A DNA stretch of 64,000 bases from Steinernema hermaphroditum (taxonomy: Eukaryota; Nematoda; Chromadorea; Rhabditida; Steinernematidae), in NCBI GenBank assembly GCA_030435675.1, contig CM059621.1, positions 3,534,001 to 3,598,000 on the forward strand, written 5' to 3'. The translations under genes were made by a program, and so were the position numbers. The notes below the pieces were generated by a model. That model ran no database searches, was not told the origin of the DNA, and saw nothing but the letters and a program-made list of their open reading frames with translations. Below, in pieces: positions 1-11,533 of this stretch (within the stretch, counting starts at the first letter, position 1; every line of letters begins with the position of its first letter).

Positions 1-187
1 ACGCCTTGTAAGAACACTTCGTCGCCTTGGGGGAATAGACAATGGCGCACAGCGATAAATCCACGACAAACAGCCGTCGGCATGTGTTACTCACCTCAGA
101 CGTGAGTGTAGTTCGCCACATATTTAATCTCCCAGCCGGCTCTCTCTAACACTAAATGATGTTTGCGCTTTTCAGAAGAAGAAGAAC

Positions 188-1509
188 ATGATTATGTCGC
201 CGTTTGATGCCTACGCGATTTCTTCGCAAACTCGTGACGATCGTCTGGTAATTGTCGCCGTCTGCCACAACATCGGATTTCCTGCGTGCATCGAAAAAAT
301 GGCTTACAGGAAGTCGCATAAACTCTACATGATCGCATTCGTCAGGGATGGCTCGCAGGCGTATCTCACGCCAGAGATTTCGGACAGATTTGACTGGATC
401 ATCTTTTATAATGTAAGTGTGTGTTTTTCCGTACGCTGATGTTTATAACCGGGTAAGGTGATGCGAAGATTGTGCTCCGGAATATACAGCTGCGTGACTG
501 CGTGCGCTCTCTGTCATTATAGTTACAATTCCTCGAAACCAGAGTTAGGATTTATGAGCTAGTATCACATTCATTGTTGACTGGGGCCTAACATCCTACC
601 ATTAGGCTCCGACGCTCGCCTCAAACCTTCAATTCGATCAACAGCAATTGAAGGCGTCACGCGGGAATTATGCACTGCACCGCTAATTTCGCCGATCGTC
701 CCTGGCGGCGATGCGTGTGTTCCCGAGTGACTACCCGATTCCCGATTAGCTAGTATCACATTCATTGCTGCCTGAGGCCTAACATCCTACCATTAGGCTC
801 CGACGCTCGCCTCACACCTTCAATCCGATCGGCAGCAATTGAAGGCGTCACGTGGGAATTATGCACTGCACCACTGCGATGCACGTGACGCGCACTCCTC
901 ACCTTCTCACTTTATCAACGCATGTGATTCCGATCGCCCCTGGCAGCGATGCGTGTATTCCCGAGTGACTACAGATCTGTAAGCTCTTTTGGCTTCTGGT
1001 CCCACGCCCACCAGCAAGATGTCCCACCAGCAAGATGTCCGACGTCAGGAATCAACCTACGTGAGAAGTGAACCTGAATGTCGCGGAAGCTCTGAAGACG
1101 CCACAATCGGCGATGTTACAGTTTCTGGACTAAGAACTCGTTTCTCCAAAGCAGTAATGCCATTGATTCCTGAAGAAAACTCTCTGTTAATACTGAACAA
1201 AACCTTGGCATTTTTCTCGAATTGTGTTCGATTGATGCACCCCATGATGAATCTGAAATGGGTATACTGATTGCAAATGCGGCATGACTTCCTTTCGGAT
1301 GTACTTTGCAGATTCATTGGTTCGTTTATTTTCAGGAAAACGTCCCTTTCTGCCCCTTTACCTCATGCCACTTCCCCGAGCTGGACCGTTTCATCGCAGA
1401 ACTCCTGACAATTGTGAAAAGAGAGAAAGTTTTGCTGGTGACGTTCGAGCAAACGGTGATGGACGCTGTTGCTGACACCATCGCTAGATATCGACTTAAG
1501 TGGTTCTGA
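188..1509 (+). CDS. Unrecognised two-exon gene, copy A (132 aa)
   Basis: I do not recognise this family. Exon 1 is 188-412 (75 codons, donor GTAAGTGTG, phase 0) and exon 2 is 1336-1509 (57 codons plus stop, acceptor TTTTCAG). A free acceptor (TTTTCAG) ends at 175, 12 nt before the ATG, which supports this start and suggests trans-splicing. AATAAA lies at 1682. A paralog at 15811-16256 has the same exon lengths, the same phase-0 junction after F-Y-N and strong identity, for example AISSQT, CHNIGFP, FVR-GSQA and FPELDRFI-ELLTIVKRE. That conservation of reading frame is the main evidence that it is real. The product has no signal peptide or membrane segment that I can see and is probably a small soluble intracellular protein. 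Unlike the paralog (47-nt intron), this intron is 923 nt and contains a tandem duplication. Confidence 0.75.
558..975. repeat. Diverged tandem duplication inside the copy-A intron
   Basis: A unit beginning GCTAGTATCACATTCATTG at 558 is repeated from 749. The two copies share about 130 bp of near-identical sequence plus a shared end (GCGATGCGTGTRTTCCCGAGTGACTAC). The second copy carries an extra segment near 880-930. A short direct repeat (CACCAGCAAGATGTCC, twice) follows at about 1008-1040. No coding content is evident. Confidence 0.7.
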
Positions 1510-2635
1510 GATTAGTCATTTAAAAATATGAACTATGTAGTCCAATGACAAAACATGAATTGTACATATTATTCACAATTGTTATTCATGTGGGTTTGTA
1601 TTCATGCGAGACACAGGTCAACACGTCATTGTCTTGTTGTTGCTAAGTACAGAAGAAACGAAAACATTTACGTCGTTGAAAAATAAATTGACTGTGATGC
1701 GTTCAAGTTGTTATGTCTGCAAGTCCGCCATTGGCCGGTAGCTAAATGTACTAAAGAACAGTAAGGGGGCGCGTCGTAATGGCGCGCGAGGGCATATGCA
1801 AACCGGTCCTCTGGGTTGCAAATGCCTCAGCGCGCTTCTTGTTTGCCAGTTCAATCGCCGTTGCCGGTCGCTTCTCTTCTACTCTGCTCGCAGCAATAAA
1901 CAGCTTAATCCCAACCAAACCTATTCTAACACAACTATGCAGAAAAATATTGCTAAGTACTAACATTTGCGGAATGAGAAGATAAACCCTGCTCTGCAAG
2001 TTCTTTTAAACGCAGCACGAATGGAATCGCATAGGTATCGAAAGAAATTTGGTAAAGTGCGGGAAGTGTTCTTCTGCATGGGTCAATCATCGCTTTTCCT
2101 CATTGGAAAATAGGATAGAACGCACATTAGCTCTCTTTATACACGAAGGCTCGCAGGTTCTATCAGGCTATGGGCCTATGCCGTATGCTGTATTTCAATG
2201 TGGTCACCGTGAAATCAATGGGTGAGGCGTTCTGCCAGGAAAAATTGCGTTTCCAGAAAACACCGCGCTCCGATTTTGGCGATTCGCCATTGACTTCTGG
2301 AAAGGCTACAGAGGATGATGTGATGTGGTGCTGGACTCGCCACCCAGACGAAACGATTTTTTCGTGTATTACCTCCATGTTCCCGAAAGACGCCTCGAGT
2401 CACCCGCAGGGAAAGATGGCAGAGGATTGCTGCTAGAATTCGTAATGACGACACGCGAAAGACTCATCGACATGATGCATAGAGCTCAAGATCCTGTTAC
2501 GGATAACTGAGAAATTGTAGCCATTTGCATTGAAGGAGGAGGAAAGATATCGCATTAAGTAGTGAGGTGTGAGCCATATCTCATTCAACGCGGCGTTCAA
2601 TTCTTTACAAAATCATGGTACCCATTGATTTTAGA
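1510..2635. other. Intergenic; one weak candidate exon
   Basis: This stretch holds the copy-A polyadenylation signal at 1682. No gene is clearly supported. A possible terminal exon at about 2346-2511 (+) follows a CACCCAG acceptor and reads in a protein-like frame ending in a run with TTRERLIDMM, but no convincing upstream exon joins it and I do not recognise the family. It may be a gene relic. Confidence 0.35.
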
Positions 2636-3290
2636 TCTTTCATTTGTGTTCCCAGCGATCGGTCGGGTCGTCCACTCGCTCTCTCTGAGGCTGTCTGAGC
2701 CGAATGAGTTGAGTGAGCGGTCGTTCTCGGCCGTCGTTGTTGTCCGCAATGATCGACCCGGCTCCCAGAAGGCCTGGAACACCAGGGAGCCGTTGTTCCA
2801 CCGTCTTGCCAAGAAGCCCGTCACTGCCGCCCGACTCCACCTGCGCCGCCAGAGAAGCCGAAGAAGCGCTCCATCTCCGAAGTCCGCGCATCCAGCAGCT
2901 CCGACTTTTCCTGGTTCGATTGCTGTCCTCCAACAACGCGTTTCGCCCGGTCGTCGTCGCCCGTGCCGCCATTCCTGTCGTAGCCCGTGCCGCCCGCGGA
3001 AGCCGCCGAAGAAGCTGCTCAACGTCGAAGTCCGCGGCGCCGCCTGAGCAGAAGATGGGTTCGATGTGCTCTACCATCTCCGGAATCAGCTCTTCGCCAC
3101 TCTGATGCCGACGCACACTGATGGGATCGCCGCGTTCTACTCTGTTGCCGTGCCCTGTGCCTAAGCCAGAAGAAGACCGGCGACTACGGAGTGATAATAT
3201 GGTTCTTGTGCATATATATGACGTATCGCAAGGCGTAAGCCTTTGATACGAGAAATAAACTCGTAAAAACTCGTAAACTCGTAAACATTG
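2636..3290 (+). repeat. SINE-like dispersed repeat, longest copy
   Basis: A GC-rich block shares its 5' part (CTTTCATTTGTGT; GTTGAGTGAGCGGTCGTT; AAGGCCTGGAACACCAGGGA) with copies near 14.6, 16.7 and 26.7 kb, and with a minus-strand copy near 11 kb. Its 3' end contains a small hairpin (AAGGCGTAAGCCTT), then GAAATAA, then a short tandem tail of ACTCGTAAA units at 3255-3288. Copies at about 33.0 and 34.5 kb share that 3' hairpin and tail. A tail of short repeats is typical of non-LTR retroposons and SINEs. Overlapping long ORFs on both strands here are compositional. Confidence 0.55.
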
Positions 3291-4589
3291 ATTTTATAGC
3301 GACAATGCAGTTGCTCTGCTGCTATGATCAGCAAGCTATCAACTTCGGTACCGTGTATTTCGGTCTTTTTTTCTACTTATCTCCCCTTTTCAGTCAAAAA
3401 TGTTTCCTTGTATGTCGTCTTGTGCAAGGCGCATATTGCTTTGTCAAACAAACAAACAAACTCTGCGCTAATCTCAGCAAGCAAATATCGTAGACAAACT
3501 TGGCTTGGGCTTATGCCTATGGCACCTCCCTCAATTAATTGTGCTTTCTATCAGTCTTGGCATTGCTAGTAATGATTATTATCCACTCCGACCCAGTGAT
3601 CCCAAGAGTCTGCCGGTGAGTTCCCTTGACAATATTTGGCAACACTTGACGTCAACATTACCCTTTTAAGTACTCTTAGGAGCGGCTTGTTTGCCGTTTG
3701 ATTTCAAATCACATCTTTAAGGCCAAAACTTTGCATTAAATACGCTATAGAATCGTATACATTTTCTTTCCACTCGCTCACACAGCTCTTTCCGAACGGT
3801 CGGAGCAAAAAGATATATGAGGCAGCAGTTGAAAAAAAGTAAACGCATTACTCAAACACTTCAAAAGTAGTGTGTGTGTTTTTCCGTGAGCACGGGGAAA
3901 ACACCCACACAAAATAAGGACCCCGAGGGGAACCGAACCCGGCACCGCCCGCCTACAAACGAAGCACGTTCGCAGTGAGCCACACAAGCAGTTGAGATGG
4001 TGGCGCTTCGACCATTTTAGCGTATTTTTTAGCTTTGCAGTTTTTTGGACAACTTCAGTCATTTGCATGAGCACCAATCTTGCCACCCGCAGGGCTATGG
4101 TGTCTTGCCGCCCGCAGGGCTACAGTTTTTTTGGCCCCAACTTCAGCCATTTGCATGAGTACCTAATTGGTTTTTAGTACCTGGAGGGCGCGAATTCGCG
4201 CGCAGCCGGGTTTATATTTATAAGAGTAAGGAAACTTCCACTATAATGGAGATCATCGATTTTTGCTGTGTTCTCAACGGGAGGCAGTCATACGGGTCGT
4301 GAAAATTGGACCTACATCTACAGTATACATCACAAGGACGCTTTTTAATGAGGCGCAACTTGATATGCTCAGTGATTTGAAAAGAAATGCCCAATAGCAT
4401 TAAACAAAACTTGAGTAATTCCTGAAATAGATAACATATAGCAGCCACACTATATGCAATTTTTGTTATGTGCGCAGGATAAGCTTTTCCATGCGATATG
4501 AAGTAGTGTGTATTTCAGCGCTATAGTAAGTGGTTCCGTTGCGACACAATAAAATTTGAAAGTCAATTGAAACGCATCTCCACAACATA
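3291..4589. other. Intergenic; local duplication, no gene seen
   Basis: No exon structure is visible. Near 4040-4170 a segment (ACTTCAG-CATTTGCATGAG and CCCGCAGGGCTA) is repeated about 85 bp apart. A tRNA-like element lies at 3918-3988 and is listed separately. Confidence 0.4.
3918..3988 (-). repeat. tRNA-like (pol III box A/B) element, minus strand
   Basis: On the minus strand a box-A-like TGGCTCACTGCG (3971-3982) precedes a box-B-like GGGTTCGGTTCC (3929-3940) at tRNA-like spacing. No complete acceptor stem is visible, so this looks like a tRNA-derived SINE head or tRNA pseudogene rather than a working tRNA. Confidence 0.4.
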
Positions 4590-5913
4590 CAGGGTGGCGC
4601 ATAAATACTGTAAGTGGGTCAAACTTTTCAATTTGTCCTGCTTTTTCGACTTTTTATACCACTTCTGTTGTTATATTCGTGTTCCTCGTCCTTTTTTGAT
4701 CTAGGATTACTGTTTCCCCTGTTATTTTTCTCCTTGCCCCTTCGGCAAAATGGTGTCCCAAAATGACCGTTTTGTTACCATCGCTGATTAAAAGTGTGGA
4801 ATGCCGATTCCGGAAATTAAAAAGTTAATGAAATTCCATTTTTTTCAAATCCAGAGTTTTGTCAAACACTTTCAAGAGACAGGAGGAATCACTGTTTGCC
4901 AAATAAGTGGAAGACCGAGAACAGTCCAAAACAGCAAGGACCACAGAAGCCATTTGGAACAAGATTAAGCAGAATCTGGTCATATCCATAAGAAAACTGG
5001 TCGAATAACAGGGAGTCATTGAGGGATCGCAGAGAAAATTTGTGAAAGAAAATCGCGGACTCGACTCCTACAAGATGGCATACAGCTAGCTCTTGGACGA
5101 TCAAAATGAAAGCCGTAAGACAGGACAAGTGTCGGAAGATAAAGGTCGAAGTCCGCGGAGGGAGCATCCAGAAAATCCTGTTCTCGGATGAGAAGCTTTT
5201 CATCGTTGATCCGGTGCGAAACACCCGGGATCACTGTGAACGTCTTCCGAAAGGCTCTCCCCGCAACGTCACCATCGAAAAGAGCCATTTCCCAAAGTCC
5301 ATCATGGTTTGGGCCGGGGTTTCTGGACTTGGGAACGTAGAGCTCGTTTTCTTCGACGCCAATGAAAAAAAAGGTGACCTGCCATGGCGAGAACTGCCGA
5401 AACCTGGTTCTGAACGGCGTGGTGAAATCCTGGGCCCTAGATCTGTCCCTCGACACCGCACGGACGTTTCAGCAGGACTGGACGCCTGGCCATGGAGCCA
5501 AGGATACCCATGTCTTGTCACAGCCAACCATGTGAAGGAAGGATGTTGGGTCAAGAGGAAAGATGTTTGGCTGCGGAACTCTCCGGTCCTCAACCCTCTC
5601 GACTTCGCTGTTTGGTGAGTCCTAGAGACAAACGTATGCGCTACAAGCCACGATAGTGTGAATTCCCTGGAGCGCTCTCTGAAGACCGCTTGGAAGGAAA
5701 TCATGCCAAAAGTCACCGCGGGAATCCTGAAGAATTTCTAGAATCGTCTGAACGCCTTAATCAAACTGTCAAGGAGGGCATTTCGAACAGAGTTCAAGTA
5801 TGTTGTACAGAATTTCCTCGCCAATCTTACAGTTATGAATTCATTTTGTTTCCTTGTCGTAAATGAAAAGTTATGAGCAGTTTTTCCACTTACAGTATTT
5901 ATGCGCCACCCTG
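4590..5913 (+). mobile_element. Tc1/mariner element, decayed (probable DD41D type)
   Basis: Perfect 28-bp terminal inverted repeats starting CAGGGTGGCGCATAAATA bound a 1324-bp element flanked by TA on both sides (4588-4589 and 5914-5915). The interior is a transposase broken by stops and frameshifts. The N-terminal region starts about 4750 and has an early stop. The first catalytic Asp lies in FSDEKLF at 5187, followed by a PKSIMVWAGVS stretch. The second Asp is in FQQDWTPGH at 5476, and the third is in NSPVLNPLDFAVW at 5601. The last two are about 41 residues apart with an intervening frameshift. The LNPLD form and the spacing suggest an ITmD41D-like nematode family. The intact TIRs mean it could still be cross-mobilised. 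Confidence 0.85.
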
Positions 5914-7144
5914 TAGTTGACGCATATTGGTTGTGTTTTGATTTTTTTCGAACTAGTGTTTCTCGGCTCTCGTCGTATTCTGTTTCCGTATAAAACGTGT
6001 TTTAACATACAATATGACGAATTGTCGATTAAGATTATCCGATTTGTACGTATTGCTAATCATTGCATTACCTAAATCCACCTGTAAGCCCTGCACATAA
6101 TCCGACGTAGAGTAATGTACAAAGACTTGAAAAATAGTGTGAGTAATTGGGAATTAAGCAAAGACGGCCTTATGCAGGTATGAAGAAAATGCATACGATG
6201 AGCGTCTACCATAGTCTTGTCCGACTAATGTGAAGGACAAAGAGTAGTTGTTGTCACTTAGTTGATCAATCTCATTTGACCGGGAAAATACGTGCTCTCA
6301 GCGCGTCGTCTTTTCTACGTCTTTGCTTTGCCTGAGCGCGGGACAGACATGCCTATGTTGCTCCATACGTAGTGGAAATACTTGGAACAGTCCGTCATAT
6401 TTTTGTCCAAATAGATATGAGAATATTGGAGACCAGAAATCTCGATTTACGTCAGACACCGCTAATTCCGGTTGCGAGCTCCGTACGTCCATGATTGTTC
6501 CAGTTTTTAATTTTGCCGATAATATTAGAGTAGCAAACACTCTTAAATGGCGACTTCCATTTTTACTCAGTTCATCAAAAACTGTTTTGTATCCTGGTAT
6601 CCTGCTGGAGAACTTTACTCATATTCACAACTTCTTGGAGCTACACATTATGACTAATGTTTACTTACGTAACGGAAAAACATTATGGGCGATATCCGTC
6701 TTTTTCACTTTCATCGGTGTGTTCGTTGACAAAATCATATCCCATTTGAGACCATTTCCTGTGTTTTCGACCAAACTTGGTCATCTTTATGTAGGTGGAA
6801 CGTCTCTACGATAACGTTGAGTCACATTTCACTTCCTTGGTCGGCCACTCTTGTGACTTAGAGCCATCATAAATATTGAGCTTCTTAATTCCCGTAACTG
6901 CCTTGTTTTGCATTGACATCGTGTCGGCCGATTAACGGCTTTCATTAATGCTTAGTCCGATTTTCTGTTCAATCCTCCTCTCGTATGATTTGTCCGCACA
7001 ATTGTTTTGTAGTCCGTTGCTGCTTGGTGACATTCACTGCTGACTCTGTTGGCTACCAATTGGTTGACTGATTGTTTTGCTATATTATGCCACCGCTCAT
7101 TATAACGAGCTGTTTACCACTTTCACACTTATCCATTATTACAG
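5914..7144. other. Intergenic; unrecognised open frame only
   Basis: A 163-codon open frame at 6323-6814 (+) has no recognisable motif, no flanking splice or trans-splice site and an antisense open frame of similar quality. I do not call it a gene. Nothing else is visible. Confidence 0.35.
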
Positions 7145-7150
7145 AAAGAC

Positions 7151-10072
7151 ATGTTCCCAGGCTACCTCGTAGCAATGCTTGGCGTCTACTCCATTGTGTT
7201 CATCGTCGGTGTTGTCGGGAATGTATGGGTCCTATGCACGCTGTGGCTGATCTTGAGTGACCACGGAAAAACATCATCATCGTTAACATTTCGAAGGATC
7301 AGCCTTTATGTGTTCGCGCTTAGTATCGTGGATTTACACGTAAGTTCGTATTAACGTTAAGTGGACTTAAAAGCAATAACAACAGCCGGTTCTTGGAAAC
7401 CCAATGTTGTCACAAATGAGATTTGGCTTCATGTCTGGGGAAGATACCGATGCTGGCACAGCAGTCTCGGTTTACTTCATCTCTCCTTTTTGTCCAGTCC
7501 AGGCACTGCCGCTGAAGTCCATCAGAACTTCCGCCTTATTGGTGTTCAAACTGAGGAGTTGGTGACCAAAGATTTCCCACACACAACCGTTACGGGTGGC
7601 CTTACATGGCCGCAAAGTCGGTCACTTTCGAAAGAATCAATTGCTCAGTAGAAGCGTTAGAGCGACTGGGTTTCCTGCTGCATCAAGAAAAAAGTGGGTC
7701 CCTATACGATCTCATCTCACCAGCGTATCCACAGCGGCCTTCCTAATGGCGTCCACTCTAGAATTTAGTACACTGCATAAATTTTGACTCTCGGACCGAA
7801 CTTCTTTACATCTTTGGATTAGACATTCAGTACAGTTGTTGGAAATCACAAAAATAATCATCAAGTACATGAACACGTCAATCAATTGAATAAAGTTTAG
7901 GTACTGCTCATGATACCAATGTTGGGCGCCTACTTCTACACCGGAAGTTGGCCATTTGGTTACGTTGCTTGCAAAATATTTTGGACAATCGAGAATGTGA
8001 ACAAGCTGCTGTCGGTAGCCATTCTAATAGCTATGACTTTCGAGCGGTATATGGGAGTCTGCAGACCGTTTAGTAACTTCCAGAGAGGGAAGATGTGGTA
8101 AGGCTGGTAATCGCATCCGCTTTTGGAACAGTACAATGTGTCAGGAACTACACCAACGGGTTCATTGCAATATCCTTCGTGCTATTCATATTCCTTCTGT
8201 GCTCGCCCATCATCTACTACGCGGGTATAACAGAGCATGTAATTCTGAAGCCGGACAACACCATCCACGAACGAGTTCTGTTCTGCACTTCGGATCTACC
8301 TGATTTCCTTCTGCCCTACTTCATAATGTACATGTTCATCGTTGGGTTTGTCTTGCCCGTAGTGTTGATGGTTGTCTTCTACACGCTCATTATTAAGAGA
8401 CTCAAGACGACTGCGAACACTTCTGGTATGTTGTCAATAATTCGAATATTGATCTCTGATAAAACATTGCTTTCAGCGGCGCAACCTTTCGAAAAGGATG
8501 TGAAGGAAAAGCGATTTCGACGATACATTTCTTCAGTGAATTCGTCAGGTTAGATTAGCAAATGAAAAACAAAAATTTTGAGCAGACATTCCACTCACAA
8601 TGAAACACACCAAACGCGCTTCCATTTTTCCAGGCACCTTTAACACGTACAAAGGAACATTAGCATGTGTAAGATGCAGATCTAGGAGTGACGTACTGTA
8701 ACAGGTAGAACTTGGGTTAGCTAAGGTCACGAACAATGTGTTGCTTGCCCTAAATCAGGCAATGCATCTAAACCAACATCACGAAATCAAGAGAAATCGT
8801 GGCTTAATACTAGCTTATGTGCCTCCTTATGCAGTTGGATGCAAAGATAGCACGCGGTCAACAGTCGTTTTTTCATTTCATTTATTCTTTAATCTATGAT
8901 GTTCACCATGCAAGATATCTCATAATGCACAACGAAAAATGGTAGATCACTGTAGTCGCTGCTTCCCATCAGTGTGCGCGGGCTTGGAAGCGACAAAGAG
9001 TCTCTATCCGGAAGCAGAGTGATGGTAGTGTTCAGCGAGCATAGTGGAATCCTATCTTCGTCATATCCTACAGACAGTCACAGTCAAAGTCAGTAATCAT
9101 ATGTAGTTGAAAAAAAATGAAAAAGCAATAGCGCATATCTGCTAGAACAAAAAAAATATTTAAGTAGTTATGTTGGGAGATGCAAACTGTTGGAAGATGC
9201 AAATTGTTGGGAGATGCGAGCTGTTGGGAGATGCAAACCTGACCTGTAGGTCAGGAACACAATTCCTCGACTAAAGGAACAGCGCCAACCAATTTTAAAT
9301 CGCTTTTCACATATTCAAACAGCGCTCATTTCAACATGCTTTCAGATGCCTAGTTAGGCTTAGGGCAACCGTGCTTATGCGTGTTTCGCTCCAGTCCTAA
9401 TTTCTGTGCAGTGCACCGCATAACAGTCCGATCTGCTCTCTTACCTGTGAAACTGTCTTTGCTAGTAGTATGACTAAAGGATGGAACAGAGTATTTAAAA
9501 CCAACTACGCACCATGTCAAGAAATCCATGTGAGAAGCATTTGTCACTTTACGAGAGAAACTGTTCTATACTTGTTTATGTCATCTTCTCTTTTTAGTGG
9601 AGGACGCGCCATGCAAAAAAACACCTACAGAAAAACGTCTACGACGAAAAATATCAACATACAATACTCAGCGCGTTGTTCGGTCGATACTATGGGTGGT
9701 CATATTCCACTTCGTTTGCTGGACTCCATTCTGGGCCGCTGTTCTACTCACACTAATGACAACGTCAAATTTGGCAGCATCGCTCGAAATACCAGTGAAG
9801 GTGCTAATGTTGACAAAGCTCGTGACGAGGTACAGTTAGAGGTCACTGACATGTGTTGTCAATGACATAAGTTCAGTTTTCTTCCGTACATCAATTCCGC
9901 CGGCAACTGGATCTTCTACGCCGCTCTTAACCGCGAAATCCAAATCACCTCTCGCGAACTTCGACTCCGACAGGCGCAGAGAATGAAAAAGAACTCAGTG
10001 ATCGAGATTATGATGCACAGGGCGTTCTTCTTGCTAACGTTGACTCCTAGAGAGTCAACTTCAACCATATAA
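7151..10072 (+). CDS. Rhodopsin-class peptide GPCR (somatostatin/allatostatin-C/opioid-like)
   Basis: Exons: 7145/7151-7339, 7901-8097, 8145-8425, 9598-9829 and 9877-10072. All junction phases agree and give about 364 residues. TM1 carries the GN motif (VVGNVWVL), TM2 carries SIVDL, TM3 carries the conserved Cys and ends [10 protein letters not shown] (DRY variant), and TM6 has CWTPF. TM7 reads [12 protein letters not shown], a modified NPxxY. ECL2 contains the partner Cys (FCTSD). This is a class A neuropeptide receptor; the nearest group is a guess from TM3 and TM7. The N-terminus before TM1 is only five residues, and an acceptor ends at 7144, so an upstream exon may exist. An optional 72-nt exon at 8477-8548 is discussed in the findings. 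It is a plasma-membrane receptor, expected in neurons or other secretagogue targets. Confidence 0.85.
9172..9240. repeat. Short minisatellite in GPCR intron
   Basis: About four imperfect copies of a 17-bp unit, GTTGGGAGATGCAAACT, lie in the large intron between the TM5 and TM6 exons. Confidence 0.75.
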
Positions 10073-11254
10073 TTGTTTTTGCATTAAGTTTAAGTGTTAT
10101 TTATTTTTGGAACCTATATAGAATGAAGATTTATAGCGTTAAAAAGGCTCACTTCCGACACTGTTCGTTCGGCATTCCCTTCTACGTCCCAGCCTATTTC
10201 ACAAGCATAAAAATCACCAGATAATGCGCTAGTTTCTTGATAACAACGCTTGATTATCTTCAAAACACATGTAATCATACGGAAGTAATACGTAGTGGGG
10301 TGAGGAATAAAGCAAACAAGGAAAATACATGTTTTCAACAAATGTTTTATCTATTACCCATAGCAACCGTCATGATCCTTCTGCTAGTAGTTGTCGTGTT
10401 CCTTCTTTCTCTGCTTTCAATATTTCTCATCTTAACTTGTTTTCTGGAAGAATACGAGGACAACTGCTGTCGATCGGTTTGACTACCGTACACGTCCGTT
10501 TCACTGGATCGTTATTTTATTCAAAAAAGTACACTGGTTGTCCTACGAAGTTATTTTAATGCAGTACTTCAGATATCTCTTTCATTTGTATCAATCGGTT
10601 TCGTTTCGCCATGCCCCACCATCGCACCTTGTTCAGGTGCAGTCTGTTCGCCGTCCGAACACACTGAGGGAGTTGCCGAATATCGTGTCTGGCGCACTTC
10701 TGCTAGGAGCTCTGCCTTCTCGGATTAAAACTTGATTTGATTAACTAAAAAAACTTGATTTGACAACTTGATTAATAAAGCTTGCTGTGGTGAAAAGTCG
10801 TATTGTACTTGCTGTTTTTTTACTTACGAGGGATCACCGCCGTTTGCGGGGGCGAGAAAGGTGATTAAGAAGTGAATCCGATGGAAACGCTAGAGCACGG
10901 TGACGATAGTGGACCGGTGCGGTTGCTCCGCATTTTGCTTGATTACCGAATAACGTTACCAGCATGGAAGAACTCACTTCAGGAGCAAATGGCTTCCCGT
11001 TCCGCCTTGTTCGCGGATGATTCAAATTTTGATGGTATTCTTTGCAAAACGGTTGACCTGCGGCTGCCTGGTGATTCCTGATCATTATGCCAATAACGAT
11101 GGCCAGAAAGGACCTCTCACTCAACTCATAAATACTCAGAACAGCATTGATGAAAATCGAGAATGTCCAAATAGTGAAACTAGCATCTTTGGAATTACTT
11201 TTGTGAGATGGGTGCACATTTACGCTCAATACATCTGCTAATAATTCCCACATT
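10073..11254. other. Intergenic; SINE-like fragments on both strands
   Basis: A plus-strand fragment near 10600-10785 ends in repeated ACTTGATTTGA-type tail units. A minus-strand copy of the GC-rich dispersed repeat covers about 10840-11150: GATCATTATGCC and CTCACTCAACTCAT match the reverse complement of the copy near 2.7 kb. No conventional gene is visible apart from the tiny candidate at 10342. Confidence 0.45.
10342..10482 (+). CDS. Candidate 46-aa single-pass membrane microprotein
   Basis: A short open frame encodes one long hydrophobic helix of Leu, Val and Ile, then a short tail with EEYEDNCC ending in Ser-Val. It resembles the architecture of the better-supported small membrane genes at 23833 and 26254: single TM, acidic tail, C-terminal valine. 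No good trans-splice acceptor precedes the ATG, so it may be chance. Confidence 0.25.
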   Translation: MFYLLPIATVMILLLVVVVFLLSLLSIFLILTCFLEEYEDNCCRSV

Positions 11255-11533
11255 TTATCGCTTGCCAAGACCAACTGGGCTAAATGGGAGTTGCATTAAG
11301 TTGTTCAGTGAATCTTCTGCTGGCACAGTCTTAGGAGCTATTGTTTGGGGCTCCCTTGGCGACCCATCTAAGTTGTAGCGTTCTGAAAACGGCAATCCAG
11401 AACTAAGCTTGATAGTACGCTTCTTACTTTGATATCGTTTGAATAGTTGATCCAAATTCAGACGAAACAGTTGGCCATGGCATAGGGAAGTCAATATAGA
11501 CAAAACAACCGCAAGCATCACTGCATTACTCAT
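11255..11533 (-). CDS. Neuropeptide precursor (nlp-like), single exon, 92 aa
   Basis: The product begins with a clear secretory signal of about 20 residues, hydrophobic and ending near SLCHG. Dibasic processing sites follow (LFKR, SKKR), and the precursor ends exactly at PVGLGKR before the stop. A terminal Gly-Lys-Arg is the classic signature of a C-terminally amidated neuropeptide, here predicted to end ...PVGL-amide. A propeptide rich in Pro, Ser and Glu separates the sites. It would be packed into dense-core vesicles and cleaved by a proprotein convertase plus carboxypeptidase and amidating enzymes. I cannot assign it to a named nlp gene. It lies tail-to-tail with the peptide GPCR at 7151-10072; that is suggestive, but no ligand-receptor link can be read from sequence. 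Confidence 0.7.
   Translation of the reverse strand: MSNAVMLAVVLSILTSLCHGQLFRLNLDQLFKRYQSKKRTIKLSSGLPFSERYNLDGSPREPQTIAPKTVPAEDSLNNLMQLPFSPVGLGKR

Noticed and set aside
2562..3116. Overlapping ORFs of 130-161 codons on both strands
   Set aside because: They lie in a GC-rich SINE-like repeat present in several other copies whose frames are not conserved.
6323..6814. 163-codon ORF as a gene
   Set aside because: No motif, signal, splice context or paralog, and an antisense frame is equally open.
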